64,000 nt of DNA from Flagellimonas hymeniacidonis (GCF_008040165.1 NZ_VRUR01000002.1:1674001-1738000), one strand, 5' to 3'. Shown: positions 1 to 8,514, counted from the stretch's first letter. Notes: generated by a model not told the origin, from the sequence alone. Program-made: numbers and translations.

Positions 1-1779
1 ATGCTCGAAAAAACATTTCGGAAAATTATTGATGTTTCGGGACAGAATCTATTATACAACAGCGGAATGGAAAATATTCCTTTGAACCTATATATTAAAG
101 ATGTGCCCATTGACGTGGCGATGGAAAAACTGGCTGAGACCAACAATTTAAAATACTCAAAATCTAGGGATGGTTTTTATCTTTTTGATCAGATCAACCA
201 AAATGTTTCAAATCCTGGTGCTCCAAATTCAGGAAATAGGGGAATTGGTAATAACAATTTCCATTATCAGGTATTGGACACCATCAATAGGGTGCTAAAT
301 GTGGATTTTAACAATGTTCCCATTGCTGATATCGTAAGAGAAATAAGTTTGGACCTGGACTTGGATGTTTATGTTGCCACTCCCTTGACCGAGGCAGGAA
401 ACGTCAGTTTTAAGGCAAAACAAATTTACTATGATGAATTGTTGACCAAAATATTTGAAAGCAAAGCAACTTACACAGATAATCCAGTCAATAATACTTC
501 TTCCCAATACGCGACTGGTCAATCTCAAAATAGAAATCAAAACAGAGCGGCTCTTAATCCGGCACCAAGCACCAATACTTCCCGTTTTACATTTAAGAAA
601 GAAAACGACCGCTATTTTTTTGGAACAGCGGACCAATTGAGTGTAAGAAAATTGGAAATTGTGCAAATGATGCATCGTTCGGTGGAGTTGCTGGGAGACC
701 CCATGCAGTCCGGGGGTTTTGGTAGATCTGCCGGGAGAACAGTAGGTGGTGGAGTCAATTATTTAGGCAATGGGTTTCAAAATAACAATAATGGGTTTGG
801 TAACAATCAGGGCAACTTTGGTCAAAATACCAACAATGCAAGAAGAATCAATACTCAAGCCAGTCCATTTAACGAACGTGCTTCCAATGCCGAGGCCATA
901 GTTAATATTTTGCCAGATGATGTCATTGCCGACCTCGACATAAAAATAGATTATGAGCTGAACAGCTTCTTGATCAGTGGTCCTGCAGCGAACATTAACC
1001 GGTTTAAAAAATTCATAAAGCAAATTGATAAGCCCGTCCCGGTAATACTTATTGAAGTTATGTTGATCGAGGTCAGAAAATCCGCTACCATTGAGACCGG
1101 TATTAGTTGGGGAATCGGCGATGAACCTGTAAAAACCTCCGGAGGTATATTTCCTGAAGCCGATTTGACACTGGGAGCTAAGACTGTCAATAAGATCATT
1201 GGTGGTTTTGATGGGTTTGGCTCCTTTAATATTGGTAGGGTGGTCCCAGAGTTTTTTGCAACTATCAAAGCGATGGAATCCAACGGAAACATAAAGATCA
1301 GATCGACGCCCAAGCTTTCTACCTTAAACGGACACCGTGCCAATCTTTCTATTGGGGAGACTACCTATTATGTGGTTACAAGCCAGAATTTTTTTGGGTC
1401 ACAGATACCCACTACTTCTGAGGTTCGAAATTTTCAACCCATAGATGCACAACTTGCCGTAAGTATAAAGCCATTGGTTTCCGGAAATGGTCAAGTAACC
1501 TTGGATATTAATGTAATACAGTCAGACTTTAGCTCTGAGCGCATAGATGAAGACGCCCCGCCAGGACTTACCTCAAGGGAATTTAGTTCGATCATCAGAA
1601 TGCAAAATCAAGATTTGGCTATTTTGGGGGGATTGGAAGAAAAAGTAAAAAATGACTCAGGTAGCGGTGTTCCCTTTCTAGCAAGAATCCCAGTGATCAA
1701 ATGGCTATTTAGCAAAAGGAAAAGAGAGGATAGCAAACAAAAGCTTACCATTTTAATTAAACCAACAGTTATCTACTAG
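1..1779 (+). CDS. Secretin (GspD/PilQ-type outer-membrane channel), 5' partial
   Basis: The protein would form the outer-membrane ring of a type II secretion or type IV pilus-like machine. Visible in order are an STN-like domain (about residues 10-66), a second N-domain around 90-155, an Asn/Gly-rich linker (about 233-282), an N-domain ending near 345 and a C-terminal secretin domain (about 350-592) with the VPVILIEVMLIEV and final LTILIKPTVIY segments. The ATG at base 1 is probably internal, because no signal peptide precedes the STN domain, so the true start lies upstream. The next gene starts on the last base of this stop codon, so the two are co-transcribed. Which of the two machines it serves cannot be told from here. 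Confidence 0.88.
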   Translation: MLEKTFRKIIDVSGQNLLYNSGMENIPLNLYIKDVPIDVAMEKLAETNNLKYSKSRDGFYLFDQINQNVSNPGAPNSGNRGIGNNNFHYQVLDTINRVLNVDFNNVPIADIVREISLDLDLDVYVATPLTEAGNVSFKAKQIYYDELLTKIFESKATYTDNPVNNTSSQYATGQSQNRNQNRAALNPAPSTNTSRFTFKKENDRYFFGTADQLSVRKLEIVQMMHRSVELLGDPMQSGGFGRSAGRTVGGGVNYLGNGFQNNNNGFGNNQGNFGQNTNNARRINTQASPFNERASNAEAIVNILPDDVIADLDIKIDYELNSFLISGPAANINRFKKFIKQIDKPVPVILIEVMLIEVRKSATIETGISWGIGDEPVKTSGGIFPEADLTLGAKTVNKIIGGFDGFGSFNIGRVVPEFFATIKAMESNGNIKIRSTPKLSTLNGHRANLSIGETTYYVVTSQNFFGSQIPTTSEVRNFQPIDAQLAVSIKPLVSGNGQVTLDINVIQSDFSSERIDEDAPPGLTSREFSSIIRMQNQDLAILGGLEEKVKNDSGSGVPFLARIPVIKWLFSKRKREDSKQKLTILIKPTVIY

Positions 1780-2990
1780 TGCTGGACATCGTAAGGACAT
1801 ATTTTACCAAAGGGAACGCCTTCTATGGATTGGAAGTCTATCAAATAGGGAACAATATTAAGTTCCATCTTCTGGAAGTAGTTAAAAAGAAAGGGGAACT
1901 AGTCATTACAAACAGCCAAAGTTTTGAAGAATTACAATTGCTCGTTGATTTTGCCAAACCTTCAGTTCCCATTTGTCTTATTTATAATACGGACAGTGTA
2001 ATAACAAAACAAACAGGAGCTGAACCCAATTTTGAGGATAAGGGGGCCGTAGAACAACTTTTTCCAGGCTTGAATTTTGAAAACTTCTTTTACCAAATTT
2101 CAAATCTCGGCGACCTTTCCTATATCAGTGTGGTCAAAAAACAAGATGTGGAAACGTACTTGGTTCGATTAAAAGAAATGAAGTTTAAAATTGGTGGTTT
2201 ATCTCTGGGAGCTAGCTCGTTAAGTCGTATTGCAAACTACTTGAACAACGATTTTATTCTCACAAACCGAGGTAAGGTTGTTCTAAACAATATTTCCGAT
2301 ACCAATTTATCTGCTTCAACAGAAAAGAGCAGTTCATCATCATATGACATCAATGGATTAAATGTTAAGCATACCGAAATTCTTGCTTTTTCTGAAATAT
2401 TGGACTTCTTGACCCGTAACGTCAAAGACACGTCCAACTTTGTTGACGTTGTCGAAAATTTACAAAACGAATTTGCCAACAGCAGAACATTTGGTATACT
2501 TCTGCACTCATCTTTGGTTTTTATATTGTTGCTTTTACTTTCAAATTTTTTCCTTTTCAACTTTTATTTTGATGGAGTCCAATTGTCAAAAGAAAACTTG
2601 GCCTTTGAAAACGAGAACAAAAAGAATCTCATGGCGCTAACAGATAAAGTTGCAGAAAAAGAAAGAAAAGTGGATGCCGTCCTATCGGTTTCAAATTCAA
2701 GGACTTCTTATTACTTGGATGAATTGGGAGCTTCTATTCCCAAAAGTATATTATTGGATGGATTACAGTACCAACCGTTAACAAAGCCTGTACAATCATT
2801 AAAACCTATCGAATTGAATATAGATGAACTCCTTGTGATGGGAAATTGCATCAATAGTGAAGACTTTTCATCTTGGTTGATACATCTGGAAGGGTTAGAA
2901 TGGGTACAATCCGTAGAAACTATGGATTACGATTATAAAAACAAGAATACCTCAAATTTTAAGATAAAGATCAGTGCAACAACTCCTTAA
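1779..2990 (+). CDS. GspL / PilM-PilN-like inner-membrane assembly protein
   Basis: This 403-residue protein has a soluble N-terminal half (1-235) of the size expected for a PilM/GspL actin-like cytoplasmic domain. One strong membrane segment follows at about 239-264, then a coiled-coil stretch (270-300) and a small periplasmic alpha/beta domain like PilN. That layout matches GspL, which corresponds to a PilM-PilN fusion. It starts with GTG overlapping the TAG stop of the secretin gene and overlaps the next gene by 17 bases. Assignment rests on architecture and neighbours, since sequence similarity to known GspL is not evident by eye. Confidence 0.6.
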   Translation: MLDIVRTYFTKGNAFYGLEVYQIGNNIKFHLLEVVKKKGELVITNSQSFEELQLLVDFAKPSVPICLIYNTDSVITKQTGAEPNFEDKGAVEQLFPGLNFENFFYQISNLGDLSYISVVKKQDVETYLVRLKEMKFKIGGLSLGASSLSRIANYLNNDFILTNRGKVVLNNISDTNLSASTEKSSSSSYDINGLNVKHTEILAFSEILDFLTRNVKDTSNFVDVVENLQNEFANSRTFGILLHSSLVFILLLLLSNFFLFNFYFDGVQLSKENLAFENENKKNLMALTDKVAEKERKVDAVLSVSNSRTSYYLDELGASIPKSILLDGLQYQPLTKPVQSLKPIELNIDELLVMGNCINSEDFSSWLIHLEGLEWVQSVETMDYDYKNKNTSNFKIKISATTP

Positions 2991-3492
2991 AAATAAAGTA
3001 GTTCTCTTACTGTTACTCTTGTTACTAACGTTGCTTATGTGCTATAAATTCGCAATATCCAATACATTGGCCTTAAGAAAAGAATACCGCTCCTTAAAAG
3101 TGGAAGAACAGTTGTTCAACGATATTCCGCAACAACTGGTATTTCTCTCCAAAAAAGAAAAGTATTTGGACTCGTTGCTCCAAAAACTGAATTTGAACAA
3201 TACCTCAATGGAAAATAACCTAATACGTGTTGTAAACAGTGAAGCTGCCAAGAACAATTTAAAGGTCATGGATTTTAATCCGCCCCATAGAGTGATGACG
3301 GATAACAATTCGGTTACTACCTACGAATTTGTTTTGAGAGGTGGTTTTGGCCCTATTTTGAAAACTATTTACACCATAGAGAATCAATCTACCTTTGGAG
3401 AGGTCATACATTTAAATTTTGCCAAAGAGAAAAATTATAGGACGAACAAAAAGTATTTGGAGGTTAAAGTATTGATGCAACATATTGAGTAG
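2974..3492 (+). CDS. GspM / PilO-like inner-membrane protein
   Basis: This 172-residue protein has one N-terminal membrane segment (about residues 8-28), a short coiled coil, and a periplasmic domain ending in a predicted beta strand. PilO and GspM share this layout. It starts at a GTG inside the 3' end of the GspL-like gene, so translation is probably coupled. It is the last gene of the secretin operon; the next genes are on the other strand. In Proteobacteria the order is PilM-N-O-P-Q, so having these proteins after the secretin is a rearrangement. Confidence 0.55.
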   Translation: MQQLLKNKVVLLLLLLLLTLLMCYKFAISNTLALRKEYRSLKVEEQLFNDIPQQLVFLSKKEKYLDSLLQKLNLNNTSMENNLIRVVNSEAAKNNLKVMDFNPPHRVMTDNNSVTTYEFVLRGGFGPILKTIYTIENQSTFGEVIHLNFAKEKNYRTNKKYLEVKVLMQHIE

Positions 3493-3569
3493 AAATTTAA
3501 ATAGTGGAAAGAGAATTTATAATATTAAATGTCCCAAATCCTTACCTCTAACTTTGCGCACGGATCCTG

Positions 3570-3617
3570 TTTCGATTTTATAGTGTTCCGATAGATAAGC
3601 GTTGAATAAAATCGAAA
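3570..3617. repeat. Perfect 12-bp inverted repeat after the secretin operon
   Basis: TTTCGATTTTAT at 3570-3581 and its reverse complement at 3606-3617 are separated by 24 bases, and an outer TGCGC/GCGCA pair lies at 3555-3559 and 3622-3626. It sits between the 3' ends of the pilus/secretion operon and the mobilization gene. It could be a transcription-ending structure or an end of the integrated element. No long T run follows. Confidence 0.5.
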
Positions 3618-3655
3618 AAGGGCGCATTCTACTATTGCAAAAGGTAACTTGAATT

Positions 3656-4222
3656 TTATTTTCTATCTAGTTCTTGTCTAACGCTTTCCAATTCAGCTGA
3701 ATCCATTTCCACTTTAAAATAAGGCTTGCCAAAAGTTGGTTCTACCTTTTTTATTTTATCAAGGATTTTAAAAAAGGCTCTTCGGTCTCTACCCAGAGTC
3801 TCAACAACTTCATTATATTCTTCGAAAGAAACTTTTCCCTCCTCCATATTCCATTCCTCTCTGGTCATTCTCATGCTCTTTTCGTCCACGAGTAAGGGTT
3901 GCTCTTTTTTCTTTAATGACATTCCAGTGAAGAGGCTTTTAAGCATGTCATGGGTCGGTTTTAGCTGCTCACGCTCCATCCTACGCAATACTTCTTCTAT
4001 ATAATCAAACCGTCCTGTCAAGTAATTTTGGAACTTGATAAAACGGATCATCACTTCACTTTTTGGATCTATCCTAGCTTTTTCAAAAAAATCGATCATG
4101 GCATCGATAGTCTCCGAATGTGATCTTGAAACGGTCTTGGAATATGCCCGAAATCGCTCCGCTGTAATCCGATTTATACTTATGGCCGAAAAAGTGCTTT
4201 TTCTTTTATTTTTTACATCCAT
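3656..4222 (-). CDS. BfmA/BtgA family mobilization protein
   Basis: The N-terminal segment KRKSTFSAISINRITAERF followed by SRSHSETIDAMIDFF is the hallmark of the BfmA/BtgA family, DNA-binding accessory proteins of mobilizable Bacteroidota elements that act with a relaxase at oriT. The rest is charged and helical. The reading frame is open from 4273, but the family normally begins close to the KRKSTFSAIS motif, so the ATG at 4222 (188 residues) is preferred. No relaxase gene follows; downstream there are only 163 bases before the end of the opposing operon. The gene may persist without transfer function. Confidence 0.78.
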   Translation of the reverse strand: MDVKNKRKSTFSAISINRITAERFRAYSKTVSRSHSETIDAMIDFFEKARIDPKSEVMIRFIKFQNYLTGRFDYIEEVLRRMEREQLKPTHDMLKSLFTGMSLKKKEQPLLVDEKSMRMTREEWNMEEGKVSFEEYNEVVETLGRDRRAFFKILDKIKKVEPTFGKPYFKVEMDSAELESVRQELDRK

Positions 4223-4283
4223 TACTGTAAATTTTATTAATGTTTTTAGGTGTTCCCAGAGGATTTTACGCAAATTTGCCCTA
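4222..4283. repeat. 62-bp imperfect direct repeat, copy A
   Basis: This stretch aligns without gaps to 4373-4434, with 47 of 62 positions identical. Conserved blocks are TTACTGTAAATTT at the left, AATGTTTT and AGG in the middle, and CAAATTT at the right. Copy A ends exactly at the preferred start codon of the mobilization gene, so it is that gene's immediate upstream region. Confidence 0.6.
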
Positions 4284-4372
4284 GTGGAAAGTTTATTAGT
4301 ACTTCAAATTTTTTTATAATCAACTGAAGGACAGCATTTTATTCATTGAACGGTTTATATCATAAAAATGGG

Positions 4373-4434
4373 TTACTGTAAATTTCACCAATGTTTTCAG
4401 GGCTTTTCAGGACATTTGACACAAATTTAGCCTA
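4373..4434. repeat. 62-bp imperfect direct repeat, copy B
   Basis: This is the second copy, 151 bases from copy A and in the same orientation. The opposite strand after it offers only a two-codon frame, so it no longer heads a gene. It may be a duplicated promoter/operator region, a protein-binding iteron, or what is left of a second, lost mobilization gene. Confidence 0.6.
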
Positions 4435-4452
4435 AACTCCATAACTAAAATA

Positions 4453-4557
4453 TTTTCAATTAATTGAAAATCAATGGTTTAAATATCGTAACGTCGCTTT
4501 AGCGCGTTACCCTCTTGCTATTCAAACCTTCTCCGCTTCGCTACGAATTTTTGAATA
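4453..4557. other. Cluster of three palindromes between int and the mobilization gene
   Basis: Three adjacent structures are visible. The first is a perfect 18-bp palindrome, TTTTCAATT plus AATTGAAAA, at 4453-4470. The second is a hairpin at 4488-4510 (GTAACG-T-CGC, loop TTTA, GCG-CGTTAC). The third is an 8-bp inverted repeat, TATTCAAA/TTTGAATA, at 4519-4526 and 4550-4557 with a C/G-rich loop. Together with the 62-bp repeats they fill the 363-base gap 4223-4585, which holds no gene. An origin of transfer, attachment core or structured RNA are possible readings; none is shown directly. Confidence 0.5.
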
Positions 4558-4585
4558 CCTCTAAAGGGTTTGTCCCATTTTAAAA

Positions 4586-5842
4586 TCAATCATTGACTTT
4601 GGAAAGTCTTCGTTGCTTTTTGGACTCAAATTGGGCAATCAAATTTTGCATATCCTCCCCTACTTTCTTCTCTAACACCCGTGCATAAATTTGTGTAGTG
4701 GTCAATTTTGCGTGGCCCAACATTTTTGACACCGTTTCAATAGGTACACCATTGGAAAGTGTCACCGTGGTTGCGAAAGTATGTCTTGCGGAATGAAAAG
4801 TGATTTTTTTATGGATTCCGCAAGTCTTCGTTATCACTTTCAAATAGCTGTTCATCTTTTGATTGCTGAAAACAGGAAGCAACTTACCCTCTGGATGTTG
4901 GCACATTTCTTCAGCATAATTTTCAATGATGGCTTTTGCTTTTGGCAACAATGGAATCTTGACGATTTCGTTCGTCTTTTCCCTTTTGGTATGCAACCAA
5001 TAATTCCCATCGATACCCAAAACCATTTGCTCGGCCAATAACTGCTTTACGTCTATATAGGCCAAACCTGTATAACAGGAAAATAGAAATACATTCCGAA
5101 CCTTTTCGTAACCTGCACTTTTAAAAGTAGTTTCCTCAATTAATTCTAATTCCCGTTCGGATAGATAGCTCCGATTATGCTTTTGAAAATTCAACTTGAA
5201 TTGGTGAAAGGGGTCTTTCTCCAACCATTCCAACTTGACCGCAAGGTTGGTCATTTTCATTAAGCGTTCCAGATGCTTCATCACACCATTGTTGGTACAA
5301 GTCCGTCTTGCTTTGTCAGGCTGATAATTTCTTAGATATTGTTCAAAATCCGTAATGAACCTGTAGTTCAATTGTTTTAAGTAGATGTCGGGGGTCTTGA
5401 ATTTATCCCTGATGAACTTGTGGAGATATCGTTCCGTCGAATAGTAATTTTTCATCGTGCCATATTTTAGCACGGAATCCATGTTCGTGTTGTGATAGAC
5501 AACCAATTCCTTTAAGGTCTTATGCTGGTCGTCTTGCCCCAAATAACGGGCTTTAATGGCCTGAGCGGTAATAAACTTACCTTCCGAAAGCAGTTGCTTA
5601 TGTGCCTCCATAATTTGCACGTAAACCTCATCTAAATAGCTATTGAGTTTCCGGGCTCTTTGGGTAGTTCCGATCACCCTTCCCTTGGAAACGTCCCAAA
5701 CATTCACCGAGGTATAGCGTTTAAGACTGATTTCGGCACGCCTTCCGTCCACGGTAATTCGGGCATAAACCGTAAGTTTTTCGGGATTGTAAGTAATGTC
5801 CCGAGTGAAAATAAGTACTGCTAAAGTGCTGTTGTTGCGCAT
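4586..5842 (-). CDS. Tyrosine recombinase / site-specific integrase
   Basis: This 418-residue protein has an N-terminal arm-binding region (about 1-100), a SAM-like core-binding domain (about 105-215) and a C-terminal catalytic domain. Visible catalytic elements are Lys in the KREKTNE beta-hairpin, HSARHTF (His-x-x-Arg), GHAKLTTTQ (His) and the nucleophile Tyr in IYARV. The position of the first catalytic Arg reads TGLAYIDV; loss of that Arg is known in Bacteroidota integrases such as IntDOT. The length is normal, so the gene looks intact. It is transcribed away from the tRNA-Pro 3' end. Confidence 0.92.
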   Translation of the reverse strand: MRNNSTLAVLIFTRDITYNPEKLTVYARITVDGRRAEISLKRYTSVNVWDVSKGRVIGTTQRARKLNSYLDEVYVQIMEAHKQLLSEGKFITAQAIKARYLGQDDQHKTLKELVVYHNTNMDSVLKYGTMKNYYSTERYLHKFIRDKFKTPDIYLKQLNYRFITDFEQYLRNYQPDKARRTCTNNGVMKHLERLMKMTNLAVKLEWLEKDPFHQFKLNFQKHNRSYLSERELELIEETTFKSAGYEKVRNVFLFSCYTGLAYIDVKQLLAEQMVLGIDGNYWLHTKREKTNEIVKIPLLPKAKAIIENYAEEMCQHPEGKLLPVFSNQKMNSYLKVITKTCGIHKKITFHSARHTFATTVTLSNGVPIETVSKMLGHAKLTTTQIYARVLEKKVGEDMQNLIAQFESKKQRRLSKVND

Positions 5843-5993
5843 GATATACGTCTTTTGAATTAAACAAACCTTGTTTGCAAAGACGACCTTAAATAGCCCT
5901 AAATACTACCTAAAATTACAACAACTTGTATAACAATCCATTCACCGAACTCTACACCTTTTATATGATATCAAATGGATTCATTTGAGTTCA

Positions 5994-6037
5994 TTAAAAA
6001 TGAAAAGCACTGTCAACCAGTCAGTTAACAGTGCTTT
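5994..6037 (-). terminator. Terminator of the tRNA-Ser/tRNA-Pro transcript
   Basis: AAAGCACTGT at 6004-6013 pairs with ACAGTGCTTT at 6028-6037, and the stem continues after one mismatch by AAC/GTT. On the minus strand the hairpin is followed by TTTTCATTTTT, which makes a Rho-independent terminator 24 bases after tRNA-Pro. A second short palindrome (6041-6057, ACCACTTT-A-AAAGTGGT) lies between the tRNA and the terminator. Confidence 0.75.
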
Positions 6038-6060
6038 GATACCACTTTAAAAGTGGTTCG

Positions 6061-6135
6061 TCGGGGTGGCAGGATTCGAACCTGCGACCTCCGCGTCCCA
6101 AACGCGGCGCGATAACCGGGCTACGCTACACCCCG
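6061..6135 (-). tRNA. tRNA-Pro(TGG)
   Basis: The minus strand folds as a tRNA: acceptor CGGGGTG paired with CACCCCG, T-arm with GGTTCGAATCC, and an anticodon loop in CGTTTGGGACG giving anticodon TGG. CCA is not encoded. Its 3' end faces the integrase gene, so it is the likely target of the integrated element. It is probably co-transcribed with tRNA-Ser 32 bases upstream. Confidence 0.95.
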
Positions 6136-6167
6136 ATAAGGTTATCTTAATATTTCCAAGAAAATTG

Positions 6168-6251
6168 CGGAGAGAATGGGACTCGAACCCATGCGACACT
6201 TACGCGTCGACAGATTAGCAATCTGCTCCGTTACCACTCCGGCACCTCTCC
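6168..6251 (-). tRNA. tRNA-Ser(GCT)
   Basis: The minus strand shows acceptor GGAGAGG paired with TCTCTCC (one G-U), a long variable arm typical of class II tRNAs, T-arm GGGTTCGAGTCCC, and anticodon GCT within CAGATTGCTAATCTG. CCA is not encoded. It is the first gene of a two-tRNA transcript. Confidence 0.95.
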
Positions 6252-6290
6252 TTACATTTATTATGAACGTGCACTCTAAAAATGCGGATG

Positions 6291-6321
6291 CAAATGTACC
6301 TTTTCATCCATTAGATTGCAA
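6291..6321 (-). promoter_or_regulatory. Flavobacterial promoter of the tRNA operon
   Basis: On the minus strand TTG (6321-6319) is followed after 20 bases by TACATTTG (6298-6291), an exact TAnnTTTG -7 element. Transcription would start near 6285, about 34 bases before tRNA-Ser. Confidence 0.65.
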
Positions 6322-6364
6322 CTATTTTTTAGTTTTTTTAAAGGGAACTTGGTTTGGGAATGAA

Positions 6365-8401
6365 TTACTCCGGGTACTCTACTCTTAAGTGATAAATATT
6401 TGTCAGTTTTCGTTTAAGAACCTTCTTTACCATTTCAATTTCTTTTAATGTGATATTGGCATTTAAAAACTGATTAGCCTGCATTTGTCCTTTCACTATT
6501 TTTTCCACAAACTCATCTATTATCCCAAATGTGGGGTTCTTTAAACTCTTGGAAGCCGCTTCTACAGCGTCGGCCATCATTAATATGGCTGTTTCTTTAG
6601 AAAATGGGATAGGTCCTGGATATCTAAAATCTTTATCACTTGTATTCTCTTCCAATTCCTGCTGTTTCTTAAAAAAGTAATATACCAACGTGGTTCCATG
6701 ATGTGTACGTAAAAAATCAATGATTCTGTCTGGAAGGTTATTCTTTCTTGCTATCTCGATTCCCTTAATAACATGATCTATAATAATCTTTGCACTCTCC
6801 TTTGGAGGAAGGTCATCATGTGGATTTACATTGGTTATCTGATTTTCAGTGAAGAATGTGGGTTTGTCCATCTTACCAATATCATGATACAGCGCCCCTA
6901 CTCTAACCAACATAGCATTTGCCCCAATTTCATTGGCCGCAGCTTCTGCCAGATTTGCTACTTGAAGGGAATGATGAAATGTACCTGGTGCCGTATCAGA
7001 CATTTCCTTTAACAATTTTGAATTTGTATCGGAAAGTTCCAGTAAGGAAACATCAGATATCAGTCCGAATATTTTCTCATACATATAAATTAAGGGCTGC
7101 GCAAAAAGCGTTAATAGCCCATTTAAAATGAAAACCCCAAACAGTATCCATTCAATATTCTCCAAATTTCCCTCATGTATCGCATGAAAAGCAAAATACC
7201 CTATGATATAAATTAATGTAATCTGCCCTACAGAGATAAAAAGGTTGGCACGCTTGTATAGCTCAGATGCAGTTAAAATAGTCACGATTCCTGCTATAAT
7301 CTGCAAAAAGATATACTCAAAGCTATTGGGTACTACAAAACCCAGAATAAGCACTGTAAGTACATGCACAAATAGTCCTAACCTAGCATCAAAAAAGTTT
7401 TTTAGAATCAAAGGAAGGATACAAAGCGGAACAACATAAACATAACTCTCATTGTTTTTCACCATCAATGTGGTGGCCAAAACCATAAGTAGAATATTTA
7501 CAAATATGAAAGTAACTTTATTGTTATTGCCAAATATTTCGCTTCTATATCGTTTTAAGAATAGCAACAACATACCCAAAACCAAAGCCACTAAAATAGT
7601 ATACCCTAAAAGGATAAAATAAAAATTATCCCCCCGCCATAATTCCGATTCGTATTCTCCCTTTAAAGAATTGAGTATTTTGAAATTCTCGGCTTCTACT
7701 ACCTCGCCCTTGGCTATAATCAGCCTGCCTTCGGAAATCTCACCCCTTGTAAAAGAAATTTTAGAAAGTTCTTCATCCAAAGCTTTTTCTGTGAGTGCTT
7801 CGTCGTAAAAAACATTCGCCTGAATCACATTACTGATAGGGTTTTTTAAAGTAGTTCGAACAAGAAAACTCTTGTTTGCCAAAATTTCTGAAGCGAGTTG
7901 TTTGGCTCTTTGAAGATTCGTAAAATTGTTGGATCCCAATGGTCTTGCCTCATTATTTTTAACCAGCAAAACAGTATTGGAAGATGGCAGCTCTTGAAAA
8001 ACACCTAAAGCATATACACTATCCATTATCGCTATTCCAGAGGTTAAAATACTTCTCTGCTGTATAGAACTATAACTGTTTGACGCAAATAAGGTCTCAA
8101 GGGATTGTTGTAAACTCTTTTTGACATTCGAGGGGATTGTGGCATCAAACGCGTAGTAATCTGATTTATTTTCTCTGAGTGACCTTTGCTCTTCTGCAAT
8201 ATCTTCATCAGTCTTTTTTATTGAAAAATCTATAGGGGCGTATAAATTCTCATATTGCCAAGGCTTGCCTTTTTGGAACTCGTACTTAAACTTGCCTCCT
8301 TTAGGAAAAAAGAATACAATCAGCGCGATGGAAACAAAATACAAAACGTACTTGTAAGCAAGTGATTGATGCTTGTAAACATTATCCAAAGTTTTTCCCA
8401 T
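6365..8401 (-). CDS. 7TM-HD (PgpH/YqfF-like) phosphohydrolase
   Basis: Proteins of this family are membrane HD phosphodiesterases; PgpH of Listeria hydrolyses cyclic di-AMP. Visible are one N-terminal membrane segment, a large extracytoplasmic domain (7TMR-HDED, about residues 35-255), a cluster of seven membrane segments, and a cytoplasmic HD domain with HHSLQVANLAEAAA and the ALYHDIGKMDKP metal site. The frame is open to a TTG at 8422, but the ATG at 8401 (678 residues, MGKTLDNVYK) is the more natural start. Whether the substrate is cyclic di-AMP here is inferred from the family. Confidence 0.88.
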   Translation of the reverse strand: MGKTLDNVYKHQSLAYKYVLYFVSIALIVFFFPKGGKFKYEFQKGKPWQYENLYAPIDFSIKKTDEDIAEEQRSLRENKSDYYAFDATIPSNVKKSLQQSLETLFASNSYSSIQQRSILTSGIAIMDSVYALGVFQELPSSNTVLLVKNNEARPLGSNNFTNLQRAKQLASEILANKSFLVRTTLKNPISNVIQANVFYDEALTEKALDEELSKISFTRGEISEGRLIIAKGEVVEAENFKILNSLKGEYESELWRGDNFYFILLGYTILVALVLGMLLLFLKRYRSEIFGNNNKVTFIFVNILLMVLATTLMVKNNESYVYVVPLCILPLILKNFFDARLGLFVHVLTVLILGFVVPNSFEYIFLQIIAGIVTILTASELYKRANLFISVGQITLIYIIGYFAFHAIHEGNLENIEWILFGVFILNGLLTLFAQPLIYMYEKIFGLISDVSLLELSDTNSKLLKEMSDTAPGTFHHSLQVANLAEAAANEIGANAMLVRVGALYHDIGKMDKPTFFTENQITNVNPHDDLPPKESAKIIIDHVIKGIEIARKNNLPDRIIDFLRTHHGTTLVYYFFKKQQELEENTSDKDFRYPGPIPFSKETAILMMADAVEAASKSLKNPTFGIIDEFVEKIVKGQMQANQFLNANITLKEIEMVKKVLKRKLTNIYHLRVEYPE

Positions 8402-8514
8402 TCGGTGTGCTGTTAAGGTCAAAAATAGAAAATATAAATAAGAAGTGAGGCTCCCCTTACCCGCTAGAGCTTTGCATTTAAATTTAGTATTTTCGCATCA
8501 GTAAAAACGCATAA

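Larger units (their letters stand above)
3656..5842 (-). mobile_element. Remnant of an integrative mobilizable element beside tRNA-Pro
   Basis: A tyrosine recombinase and a BfmA/BtgA-family mobilization protein lie together on the minus strand, between a pilus/secretion operon and the 3' end of a tRNA-Pro gene. Integration next to tRNA 3' ends is common for such elements. The relaxase normally found after BfmA/BtgA is absent, so the element looks deleted. The integrase stretch reads richer in G+C than its neighbours; one 60-base sample at 5701 is 50% G+C. No duplicated tRNA end marking the far boundary was found by eye, so the limits are given by the genes only. Confidence 0.65.

Noticed and set aside
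690-850. Low-complexity insertion in the secretin
   Set aside because: The Asn/Gly-rich stretch stays in frame and sits between domains, as expected for a linker, not a mobile insertion.
3540-3660. Possible duplicated 3' end of tRNA-Pro as the far attachment site
   Set aside because: The string GGATCCTGTTTCG resembles the tRNA T-arm region only loosely; no convincing direct copy was found.
3726-4319. Plus-strand open frames opposite the mobilization gene
   Set aside because: They are antisense shadows; the minus-strand product has clear family motifs and they do not.
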